The notes below the pieces were generated by a model that saw only the letters and a list, made by a program, of their open reading frames with translations, was not told the origin of the DNA and ran no database searches. A program made the position numbers and the translations under genes. From the NCBI GenBank assembly GCA_018303365.1, contig JAGVYI010000019.1:1-49611 (forward strand): a stretch of 49,611 bases of DNA, in the 5' to 3' direction. This stretch comes from Candidatus Woesearchaeota archaeon (GTDB lineage Archaea; Nanobdellota; Nanobdellia; SCGC-AAA011-G17; JACPNG01). Of this stretch, positions 42,968 through 49,361 are shown piece after piece (position 1 is the stretch's first letter; every line of letters begins with the position of its first letter).

Positions 42968-43630
42968 TTCTGTTTCTTTGGTGTTGGTCGTGCCGTCTGC
43001 AACAACGTTCCGTAAAATCTTCCCTTTGCGTTGTGCTGCCTCGCGAGCATGAACAGAATCTAGGGAAGTAAGAACAACAAGCTCAGTAATAACATAAGTA
43101 TGTGAAATCTCTGCTTTTTTTGAGAAGGAAAAATCAAAAGCAAAAAACGAAAGTAAAGAAGAGGGTAAAGTTGCAGAGCAAAAACCAGCTTTCAATGACC
43201 CGCCCGGTTTTGGAAGCGAAGCCTTAGAGCGAAACTGGACACCCTCCCCTTTAATCTGAAGGAAAAGAAAGTGCAGTTTAAATTTATCATAAAGGGAAAG
43301 AAGTTCGAAGGAAGATAAACTCCTTGATATTTCTGCAGTATAGAATGAACCTCGTTTGGCATAAGACGCAGACTCGAAAGAAAGACTGGATAAAAAGTCA
43401 TAAGAAGCTACAATCTTGCCGGAAACATCAAATTGTCCAGGAATCTTCGAGGCAATAAGAAAAATAAAATCGTTTGCAAATTCAAAGCTTGTCTTGACTT
43501 TAAAACTGTTCTTTCCCTTTGTCAGGAAAACAAGTGCACGCCCCTCGTAAGTGCCTTTCCCGAATCTCGAAAACTGTTTATGGACAGTCTCGTCGACATT
43601 ATTATTAAAGATTTTATAAATAAAATTCAC
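42956..43630 (-). CDS. Conserved hypothetical protein
   Basis: A 224-residue soluble protein with an alternating beta pattern. The N-terminus reads VDETVHKQFSRFGKGTYEGRALVFL, and the segment RFxKGxxEGRA looks like one I associate with uncharacterised DPANN proteins, but I cannot name a family. No membrane segments or metal-binding clusters are visible. It overlaps the upstream small gene by 4 bp and the convergent ferredoxin-like gene by 12 bp. Together with the next two minus genes it forms a plausible operon with the YbaK-type deacylase. Confidence 0.65.
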   Translation of the reverse strand: MNFIYKIFNNNVDETVHKQFSRFGKGTYEGRALVFLTKGKNSFKVKTSFEFANDFIFLIASKIPGQFDVSGKIVASYDFLSSLSFESASYAKRGSFYTAEISRSLSSFELLSLYDKFKLHFLFLQIKGEGVQFRSKASLPKPGGSLKAGFCSATLPSSLLSFFAFDFSFSKKAEISHTYVITELVVLTSLDSVHAREAAQRKGKILRNVVADGTTNTKETELLV

Positions 43631-43800
43631 TTGGCTTCCTTGGAAAGTTGCTGAAGATCGTGCTTCCCCTTTGCGGATTTGTGATATTCTGGGTCTTCGA
43701 AAAGAGAGTACAAAAGTCGCTCAACAGTATTAACGCGTTCCTCAAGGACAGCAACCATCTTCTCTACAGAAAGTTCCCTGCGTAATTTTTTTCGTTCCAT
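43627..43800 (-). CDS. Small hypothetical protein, predicted coiled coil
   Basis: About 57 residues from the ATG at 43800 (MERKKLRRELSVEKM); the track start at 43932 would add a hydrophobic N-terminus and overlap the YbaK-type gene by 4 bp. VEKMVAVLEERVNTVERLLYSLFEDPEYH is a heptad-like helix. A TTTTTATATT box lies only about 18-20 nt upstream of the internal ATG, slightly short for a leaderless start, so either start is possible. It overlaps the 42956 gene by 4 bp. The function is not known. Confidence 0.5.
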   Translation of the reverse strand: MERKKLRRELSVEKMVAVLEERVNTVERLLYSLFEDPEYHKSAKGKHDLQQLSKEAK

Positions 43801-43928
43801 TGGACAAAATGAATATAAAAATGCAAGGCGAAGGTTTTTGTAAAGGTCAACAGTAAGTGTTTTTAATATAAAGCTTGTGCTATAAAAAATAAAAATAGGA
43901 AAAGACACGAAAACAAAACGATAGCTTT

Positions 43929-44387
43929 TCATGAAGAGATATCACCTGCATAAAAAGGTCTTATCTTATAAAGGTCTCTGGGGTCCATAATCAAGCCATA
44001 GTGCACATCGCCAGAGCCAAAATGAAGTTCTGAAAAGTCAAGAACAGTTTTGTCAACATAAAGTTCAAGGTCAATAAGGACAGGGCACACCTCTCCCGGA
44101 GCATACCCGCATGCCTTTTTAATTTCAGAAGATGGAGCAATAAATGCATCTTGACCGACATAGCCTTTAACCCTTTGTAAATCAATTTTCCTAGAAGAAA
44201 GAACGCAGCAGGCAAAGTAAGAGCCATCATGCCCTTTAAGAACAATAGTTTTGCAGATCTGCCCTGGTTTAACCGGTTCAGGGCTGTGATTTAAGACGTC
44301 TTTGGCAGTTATACCCTTAGCTCCCAAACGAACAAGACGATAAAATATCTTTTTCTTTTTTAGAATGGATTCACATGCAAGAATCAT
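43929..44387 (-). CDS. YbaK/ProX-type aminoacyl-tRNA deacylase
   Basis: A 152-residue single-domain protein. GQICKTIVLKGHDGSYFACCVLSSRKIDLQRVKGYVG carries the conserved Lys of YbaK editing domains, and SEIKKACGYAPGEVCPV and HFGSGDVHYGLIMDPRDLYKI are family blocks. These enzymes hydrolyse mischarged Ala- or Cys-tRNA(Pro) in trans. The start at 44387 lies about 28 nt from TTTTATAAACCC on this strand, indicating a leaderless mRNA. It may be first in an operon with the two genes that follow on the minus strand. Confidence 0.9.
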   Translation of the reverse strand: MILACESILKKKKIFYRLVRLGAKGITAKDVLNHSPEPVKPGQICKTIVLKGHDGSYFACCVLSSRKIDLQRVKGYVGQDAFIAPSSEIKKACGYAPGEVCPVLIDLELYVDKTVLDFSELHFGSGDVHYGLIMDPRDLYKIRPFYAGDISS

Positions 44388-44429
44388 GGTATTAAATAGG
44401 CAAAAAGGGTTTATAAAATTATCAGATAA

Positions 44430-45760
44430 TCACCTAAAAGCGGTTTTTACAACGATTTCGTTTCCACCGGTAAAGGAAGTATATTGCTCCCTCATGATTT
44501 GAGACACAAGTTCACTATCCCCTCTATTATGAATAACCGCGTCATGTAAAGGAAGCCCGTTTATACCTCTTGAGTGTAATTCTAGTAAAATGTTTTTCAT
44601 TATAGCAGATTCTAAATACATAAGCACACCTGATTTCTCATTAACAGATGTAAAGAATTCCCTGAGTTTAGGATGCACAACCATAAACGCATCGTAGACA
44701 TCATGGATTTTTACCCCTTGCTCTCGAAGAGCTTTTACATGGATTCTACTGTTTATCCCATGCATAGCCTGCGAATACTTGATTATATCCGGAGTATTAA
44801 ATGCTACCAAAACACACCTTTTAACAGATTCTCTTAATCGGGTATCACCCCCTATATGAAGGTGCTCCATGACTTGACCGTATGGGTGTCATTTAAATGA
44901 GGATTGCGCTCACCACATAAAAAATAAGCAAGGTTAACGTGCATTCCGGCATAATCGCTCTCCGCTGTAGGGGACTTATTAATGGTCAAATAGGACCTCA
45001 TTGCCCTAGGTATATTTTGAAAAGACAAGCATCTTTGATAAAGACGGCCACCTCCATTTAAATTAAACATAGAAGTAAAAAATACATTAGAAGCCATTTG
45101 CGCATCCCATGTCTGTCTTTCTTTAGCTAGTCTTCTTGCAACTCCAAACGGAATACCCTGTGCTGTAAGAAACCCAGATTCTGGTCTAAAGTCAAGTTCT
45201 AAAGATGCAAAGTACCGTTCATTTAACATTTTAGTTGTTTTATATGCTGAATGTAATGTTTCTGTATCTAAAGGACCATTTGATCTTAAATCCTCAGAAT
45301 CAATTTTCAAAATATCACCTTCATCTAAAGACTCGCCATCAAGAGTAAGGACTGCCTGAGAAGAAGAGTCAACTTCAGTAGCCCGTAATTCTAGCCCGTC
45401 TAAAAGGTCTTCTAAAGGAGGTAGCCTTCCTACTACCGAGCTGAAACCATTTTCAAAACCATTTATTGCACGACGTCCCTTTATCATGCTTACAAATCCC
45501 TCTCTAAGTAGCAAATCTTGGGCTCTTACTGCCTTATGGCGCGTATACCAAAATGGACCTCCTCCATCAAAATACCATTCATGAGCTCTAGAAACAGCAA
45601 TTTTGGGGGCAGTAAGCAGGGCACAAACAATAGTATAAAGGTTATTCTGAATGTCTTGACTTGCCCTTGCATAAAAGGTTTGGATTATCCCTCTAACTTC
45701 TGGATATCTATCAAGATGGGTCAGCCAAATAAATGGTTGATTGTAAACCAAAGACCCCAT
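44430..45760 (-). pseudogene. Family-A-polymerase-like palm protein, frameshifted
   Basis: Two ORFs (44852-45820 and 44430-44870) join as one protein. The first has GGGRLYQRCLSFQNIPRAMRSYLTINKSPTAESDYAGMHVNLAYFL, where DYAGMH resembles polymerase motif A (DYSxxxxR/H). The second has LRESVKRCVLVAFN, like the K-containing motif B helix, and GINGLPLHDAVIHNRGDSELVSQIMRE, like motif C (HD). A one-base change at about 44880-44890 restores NDHPYGQVMEHL. The preferred start is the ATG at 45760, 29 nt from a TATA box. Base composition is A/T-balanced, unlike its surroundings, and it lies beside a tRNA cluster, suggesting a mobile-element origin. I recall similar palm proteins in phages and bacterial genomic islands; the function is unproven. 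Confidence 0.55.
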
Positions 45761-45805
45761 AACTACCAGAACATCTTGAAAAGGTTTATATAAATTTATT
45801 TTCCA

Positions 45806-45841
45806 GACTATAAAAAACACTTAAAAGAAGGACTATAAAAG
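45806..45841 (+). promoter_or_regulatory. TATA-like elements upstream of the tRNA cluster
   Basis: CTATAAAAAA at about 45808 and CTATAAAA at about 45833 both precede tRNA-Gln at 45852. The first leaves a longer leader, the second is slightly close; either may drive the cluster. Confidence 0.4.
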
Positions 45842-45851
45842 CCTCTATGAA

Positions 45852-45924
45852 AGCCCCGTAGTGTAGTGGCCAATCATAACGGGTTCTGGCCCCGTTGACC
45901 CAGGTTCGAATCCTGGCGGGGCTA
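45852..45924 (+). tRNA. tRNA-Gln(CTG)
   Basis: AGCCCCG pairs with CGGGGCT; discriminator A. Anticodon stem ACGGG/CCCGT encloses TTCTGGC, giving anticodon CTG. T arm CCAGG-TTCGAAT-CCTGG. No intron and no encoded CCA. First of four tRNAs in a tight cluster. Confidence 0.92.
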
Positions 45925-45927
45925 TAC

Positions 45928-46002
45928 GCTCCGGTAGTGTAGTTCGGTCAATCACTTCGGCCTCTCGAGCCGACAACCCGAGTTCAAATCTCGGCCGGAG
46001 CA
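45928..46002 (+). tRNA. tRNA-Glu(CTC)
   Basis: GCTCCGG pairs with CCGGAGC; discriminator A. Anticodon stem TCGGC/GCCGA encloses CTCTCGA, giving anticodon CTC. T arm CGAG-TTCAAAT-CTCG. No intron, no encoded CCA; 3 bp after the previous tRNA. Confidence 0.92.
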
Positions 46003-46005
46003 TTT

Positions 46006-46081
46006 GGGCTTGTGGTCTAGTGGCTATGACATCGCCCTCACACGGCGAAGGTCCCAGGTTCGAATCCTGGCAGGCCCACCA
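46006..46081 (+). tRNA. tRNA-Val(CAC)
   Basis: GGGCTTG pairs with CAGGCCC (one G-T), discriminator A at 46078, followed by CCA in the genome. Anticodon stem TCGCC/GGCGA encloses CTCACAC, giving anticodon CAC. T arm CCAGG-TTCGAAT-CCTGG. The only one of the four with an encoded CCA, possibly by chance. Confidence 0.92.
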
Positions 46082-46082
46082 T

Positions 46083-46153
46083 ACGGCAGTAGTCTAGTGG
46101 TAGGATTCGACCCTCCCAAGGTCGAGACCCGGGTTCAAATCCCGGCTGCCGTA
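46083..46153 (+). tRNA. tRNA-Gly(CCC)
   Basis: ACGGCAG pairs with CTGCCGT; discriminator A. Anticodon stem CGACC/GGTCG encloses CTCCCAA, giving anticodon CCC. T arm CCGGG-TTCAAAT-CCCGG. Last of the cluster; all four decode NNG codons with C34. Confidence 0.92.
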
Positions 46154-46180
46154 TAAATTCTGTGCAACCAGCTACTAAAA

Positions 46181-46191
46181 GATTTAAATAG
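46181..46191 (+). promoter_or_regulatory. TATA box for metG
   Basis: GATTTAAATAG lies about 35 nt before the ATG at 46222, suggesting a short leader containing CAGGGA near the start codon. Confidence 0.5.
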
Positions 46192-46221
46192 AGCCGTAAA
46201 AATATCCAGCAGGGATTTATA

Positions 46222-47646
46222 ATGAAAAACACATTTTATATCACAACAGCAATAGACTATGTAAATGCGCCTCCGCACATAGGCCATGCATTTGAAAAAA
46301 CAGTAGCCGATGCAATTGCCCGCTGGCACAGGTTGAATGGAAAAGATGTTTTCTTTTTGACAGGGGTTGATGAAAACGCTCAAAAAAATGTCCAGGCAGC
46401 AGAAAAAGCAGGTATTCCGGTTAAAGAATTCATAGACAAAACCACTTTTCAATTTTTAAACCTCTGTGAGAAACTCAATCTTTCATATTCAAAGTTCATT
46501 AGAACAACAGCAAAGGACCATAGGATTGTCGTACAGAGAATCCTAAAAAAGGTTATAGAAAAAGGGGACATTTACAAAGGAATATATGAAGGACTCTATT
46601 GCGTTGGTTGCGAGGCATACTATACAGAAAAAGAACTATCTAACGGAAAATGCAAAGAGCATGATGCAAAACCTGAATTAAGAAAAGAAGAAGCATATTT
46701 TTTCAGATTAAGCAAGTACAAAACGCAGCTTCTAAAAATTATTCCAAAGTATGCCATTCCAAAAACAAGGGTAAACGAAGTATTAACAAGAATTAAGGAA
46801 GACGGACTTAAGGATGTCTGTATTAGCAGAAAAGGAGCAAAATGGGGCATAGACTTTCCAGAGGATAAAGACTTTAAGATTTGGGTATGGATTGACGCCT
46901 TAATCAACTATATTTCAGGTCTAAAAGATAAAGAAGAAGTATACTGGCCTGCACAACTTCACATTATAGGAAAAGGGATTAATTGGTTTCATTCCGTTAT
47001 ATGGCCGGCATTCTTAATATCGGCAGGATATAAACTGCCAGAAAAGCTGTTAATTCATGGATATCTCAATCTTAGAGGCAAAAAAATATCAAAATCCCTT
47101 GGAAATACAATAAATCCATTAGAGCTGCTAAATAAATACCAAGCAGATGCAGTAAGGTATTCATTACTAAGATGCTCTGTATTTGAAGACTCAGATTATT
47201 CAGAAGAAATTTTAATAGAGCGCCATAATGGTGAACTTGCAAACAAACTCGGTAATTTAGTAAGCAGGGTTTCAGCGTTGGCAGAAAGGCATGGTTTAGA
47301 AAAATCAACACCGCTAAAAATAGACAAGACTTTAGAAAATGTAGAGTCTGAATTTAACAACCTAGAGTTAGACAAAGCCTTAAAGGAGATATTTGAGTTC
47401 ATAGATTACTGTAATGAGTATGTTCAAGACAAAAAGCCATGGGAAACAAAAGATAAAAAAGTGCTCTGGCAGCTGGCAAATGCAATTAAAGACATAACAA
47501 TTCTGCTATCCCCGTTTATTCCCGAAACCTCTGAAAAGATAGCAAGAATATTCAATTTTAAAATTTCAATAAAAGAGTTAAAAACTCCATTGAAAATAAC
47601 CAAGATTAAAAAATCAAGTATTTTGTTTGAAAAGGTGTTAGAGTAA
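46222..47646 (+). CDS. metG: Methionyl-tRNA synthetase, bacterial-type
   Basis: A 474-residue class Ia synthetase charging tRNA-Met. The HIGH motif is NAPPHIGHAF near residue 15-24, the zinc knuckle is YCVGCEAYYTEKELSNGKCKEHD (one knuckle, C-x2-C and C-x2-H), FKIWVWIDALINYISG and INWFHSVIWPAFLIS are connective-peptide and active-site blocks, and the KMSKS loop is KKISKSLGN. The helical anticodon-binding domain ends the protein; there is no C-terminal tRNA-binding domain. Length and single knuckle fit the bacterial (Thermus-like) form rather than the longer archaeal enzyme, so it was probably acquired by transfer. It follows the tRNA cluster by about 70 bp. Confidence 0.95.
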   Translation: MKNTFYITTAIDYVNAPPHIGHAFEKTVADAIARWHRLNGKDVFFLTGVDENAQKNVQAAEKAGIPVKEFIDKTTFQFLNLCEKLNLSYSKFIRTTAKDHRIVVQRILKKVIEKGDIYKGIYEGLYCVGCEAYYTEKELSNGKCKEHDAKPELRKEEAYFFRLSKYKTQLLKIIPKYAIPKTRVNEVLTRIKEDGLKDVCISRKGAKWGIDFPEDKDFKIWVWIDALINYISGLKDKEEVYWPAQLHIIGKGINWFHSVIWPAFLISAGYKLPEKLLIHGYLNLRGKKISKSLGNTINPLELLNKYQADAVRYSLLRCSVFEDSDYSEEILIERHNGELANKLGNLVSRVSALAERHGLEKSTPLKIDKTLENVESEFNNLELDKALKEIFEFIDYCNEYVQDKKPWETKDKKVLWQLANAIKDITILLSPFIPETSEKIARIFNFKISIKELKTPLKITKIKKSSILFEKVLE

Positions 47647-47716
47647 TAGTAGGTTGCAATATTAAGAAGGGCTACTCCCGGAATAATTTTTATAGTTATA
47701 TTTCATTAGAACTAAG

Positions 47717-47874
47717 ATGGGAAAAAGTATTTTGTGTAAGTTTGGGTTCCATAAATGGGGTAAAGCCAAAGGTTATAGTATTTTTAGCTCCAATGTTGTT
47801 GACTATTCAAAATATTGCTTAAAGTGTAAAAAGAAAAAATCGTGGAATAAGCCAAAACCAATAAGAAAAGATTA
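47717..47874 (+). pseudogene. Small zinc-ribbon-like protein, probably frameshifted
   Basis: ATG at 47717, about 25 nt from a TTTATAG box, opens MGKSILCKFGFHKWGKAKGYSIFSS and ...DYSKYCLSV, stopping at 47863. One extra base in the TTAAG stretch near 47820 would give YCLKCKKKKSWNKP to a stop at 47874, completing a C-x4-H ... C-x2-C zinc site of a kind common in small viral and archaeal proteins. As written the second CxxC is lost. Not in the ORF track because of its size. Function unknown. Confidence 0.45.
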
Positions 47875-47909
47875 AAATTCTCGGCAATTTTCTATTCAAA
47901 AGACTTTAG

Positions 47910-47979
47910 CAGCTAGAGTAATGGCTCTCTGTCGCAATAACGGGTCACAGATTCTAAGTCGAATGCGGGTGATAAGCTG
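47910..47979 (+). other. Possible structured RNA or degenerate tRNA-like sequence
   Basis: CAGCT (47910) pairs with AGCTG (47975), and inside are GAG-TAATGG-CTC, TCTGT...ACAGA and TTC...GAA, in cloverleaf order. The anticodon-position loop is 14 nt, and the T arm lacks GG-TTC-CC, so it is not a normal tRNA. No convincing promoter is seen. Confidence 0.2.
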
Positions 47980-48028
47980 ATTTTGAAACCTTATTCTTTA
48001 TAAATATGCTACCTTTCTTTGAATATAT

Positions 48029-48334
48029 ATGAATCCAATACTTACGAAATCAAAGTATATCTTGGGATTGGAATGCCCAAGGCATTTATGGATTACTTTT
48101 AATCAGCCTGAGAAGATTAGAAAAGTCACTTTAGCTGAAGAGTTTAAGTTCAGTGAAGGAGATAAGGTAGGACAGCTTGCTAAAACTCTATTTTCAGGTG
48201 GAATAGACCTTCCAGCAGAGAATTATTCAGAAAACTTACAACAAACTAAAGAGGCTATGAAAAAAGGCAATCCCTTATTTGAGGCAGGATTTGCATTTGA
48301 AAATTGCTTCTCAAGTAGCAGAAATAGATATTGA
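48029..48334 (+). pseudogene. DUF2779-type protein, N-terminal remnant
   Basis: 101 residues starting LTKSKYILGLECPRHLWITFNQPE, then EFKFSEGDKVGQLAKTLFSGGIDLP and GNPLFEAGFAFENC. This matches the beginning of the DUF2779 family, whose full-length members are several hundred residues and resemble RecB/Cas4-type nucleases in this region. The frame ends abruptly at 48334, and no continuation in other frames resembles the rest of the family. It is therefore a truncated remnant, with no evidence that it still functions. The region around it (47650-48640) contains several other broken small frames. Confidence 0.6.
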
Positions 48335-48496
48335 TTTGGGCAGAAACAGATGGTTAAGCCTTCTAAAACAAAATCTCAGTCACCCGAATACGACAAAAAA
48401 GGAGGTAATTTTAAAATGACCCTTTAATACGACAGAGAGAGTAATGGGAAGGTTTTTATACAACCTCTTATTTGAACCTAAAAACAGTGAAGAATT

Positions 48497-48607
48497 ATGC
48501 GGACAACAGTAGATAAGCTCAGACACGAAGCACACTGCCTTCGAAGCAACCTTGCAAATGTTATAAAGAGTGTTGATAATATCCTAGATCTTCTGGAAGA
48601 AAAATAA
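48497..48607 (+). CDS. Possible 36-residue protein
   Basis: MRTTVDKLRHEAHCLRSNLANVIKSVDNILDLLEEK is a complete short frame with a heptad-like, amphipathic helix. A TTTTTATAC box lies about 40 nt upstream. Too short for the ORF track; composition looks like coding but I do not recognise a family. The stretch just before it (48400-48420) has GGAGGT ahead of an ATG that runs only three codons, a likely relic. Confidence 0.35.
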   Translation: MRTTVDKLRHEAHCLRSNLANVIKSVDNILDLLEEK

Positions 48608-48636
48608 TCCAATAAATAAGATTTAGATAGGGCTGC

Positions 48637-49086
48637 TCAATTTGGATAAGTGTTAGGAATCCTGTATTTGACGCGATGTTCTTCCAATTTTATTTGAAAA
48701 GCTTCAGCTAATCTTCTCTGCTGTGGATCATCTTGAAGAATTACTTGGAATATATTTTTTCCAAAACAGCCAACAAGGTACTCCCTACTAGAACCCTTTG
48801 GTTGTATCAAAACATCCCCAGAAAATAAACCCAAACGATACTGACCGAATAAAATAGCTACCCGGTCACCAGAATTAGAATCAAATTCAAAGAATTCTCT
48901 TTCAAGACCTGCCTTGCAAAGAGTTTTGACAACTTGATCATTTTCCGCTTTCTTAACTAGTTTTTGAAGTCCTTCGGCTTCTCTAAGTCGTTTCCTAGCT
49001 TTACCAACCCTAAGTCGTCCTTTTTTATCGTACAAATAGGGTGCATAACCAGGGTCAAACTGGTCTCCACCATACATATTAGGCAT
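48637..49086 (-). CDS. Hypothetical protein
   Basis: A 149-residue soluble protein beginning MPNMYGGDQFDPGYAPYLYDKKGRLRVGKARKRLREAEG, with a basic region, then a predicted beta-rich part (RVAILFGQYRLGLFSGDVLIQPK). I do not recognise the family. It lies directly downstream of the minus-strand tRNA pair, and its composition is less A-skewed than the glycan cluster. An alternative start is the ATG at 49077. A cargo gene or a recent arrival is possible, but nothing identifies it. Confidence 0.55.
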   Translation of the reverse strand: MPNMYGGDQFDPGYAPYLYDKKGRLRVGKARKRLREAEGLQKLVKKAENDQVVKTLCKAGLEREFFEFDSNSGDRVAILFGQYRLGLFSGDVLIQPKGSSREYLVGCFGKNIFQVILQDDPQQRRLAEAFQIKLEEHRVKYRIPNTYPN

Positions 49087-49148
49087 TTTCTAAAATCTCC
49101 TAAAAAGGTATATGGGCCCGCTCGGATTCGAACCGAGGACCTCCCGAT

Positions 49149-49162
49149 GACTGACTTAGCGC
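49149..49162 (-). other. tRNA-Ile intron 2 (37/38)
   Basis: 14 nt, GCGCTAAGTCAGTC. Central helix CTGA (32-35) with TCAG; bulges TA|G and TC|A. The outer helix is CCCGA/TCGGG, which needs intron 1 removed first. Confidence 0.85.
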
Positions 49163-49172
49163 TATCAGTCGG

Positions 49173-49201
49173 CTAAGCTAAACTAACAAAGGCAAGGTTA
49201 C
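49173..49201 (-). other. tRNA-Ile intron 1 (27/28)
   Basis: 29 nt. Central helix GAGC (22-25) with GCTT (one G-T); bulges AC|G and AG|C; outer helix GTTG with CGAC; inner helix TAAC with GTTTA (one bulged T). Confidence 0.85.
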
Positions 49202-49270
49202 GTGCTCCAACCAGACTAAGCTACGGGCCCGAAACGCCTGGGGTAGGACTCGAACCTACGACCGCACGGT

Positions 49271-49283
49271 CTCTGTCAGCTGA
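49271..49283 (-). other. tRNA-Asn intron 3 (37/38)
   Basis: 13 nt, TCAGCTGACAGAG. Central helix CTGT (32-35) with ACAG, all Watson-Crick; bulges TA|T and AG|A; outer helix CACGG/CCGTG forms only once intron 2 is gone. Confidence 0.87.
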
Positions 49284-49290
49284 TAACAGC

Positions 49291-49324
49291 GTCACAGATA
49301 AAGAGAGGGTTCCTCTCATCATCG
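49291..49324 (-). other. tRNA-Asn intron 2 (30/31)
   Basis: 34 nt. Central helix CACA (25-28) with TGTG; bulges CG|C and AC|G; inner part has GAT/ATC and a 6-bp GAGAGG-AAC-CCTCTC hairpin. Confidence 0.87.
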
Positions 49325-49339
49325 CGTGTGCTCTACCAA

Positions 49340-49361
49340 TTGCCCCACACAAAAAGTGTGT
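49340..49361 (-). other. tRNA-Asn intron 1 (15/16, D loop)
   Basis: 22 nt. Central helix GCTC (10-13, the D stem strand) with GGGC (one G-T); bulges AG|A and AA|T; inner hairpin CACAC-TTTTT-GTGTG. Confidence 0.87.

Larger units (their letters stand above)
49113..49230 (-). tRNA. tRNA-Ile(GAT) with two introns
   Basis: The gene is 118 nt; removing 29 and 14 nt introns leaves a 75-nt tRNA. GGGCCCG pairs with CGGGCCC, discriminator A; D stem GCTT/GAGC; anticodon stem CCCGA/TCGGG (5 bp, only formed after splicing) with loop CTGATAA, anticodon GAT; T arm CTCGG-TTCGAAT-CCGAG. Introns lie at 27/28 and 37/38 by tRNA numbering. G replaces the usual A at position 21. It follows tRNA-Asn by 4 bp, so the two are probably one transcript. 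Confidence 0.88.

Noticed and set aside
45828-46160. attL/attR direct repeat of a tRNA 3' end flanking the polymerase-like gene
   Set aside because: I looked for a second copy of the tRNA-Gln or tRNA-Gly 3' end near 44390-44430 and did not find one, so integration at these tRNAs is not supported by sequence alone.
46038-46232. Minus ORF of 64 residues with LPGFEPGT-like repeats
   Set aside because: It is the antisense translation of two tRNA T arms (tRNA-Val and tRNA-Gly); such GFEPG peptides are a known artefact.
48964-49176. Plus ORF ending GPARIRTEDLPMTDLALSVG
   Set aside because: The tail is an antisense read of the tRNA-Ile gene, and the rest is antisense to the 48637 gene.
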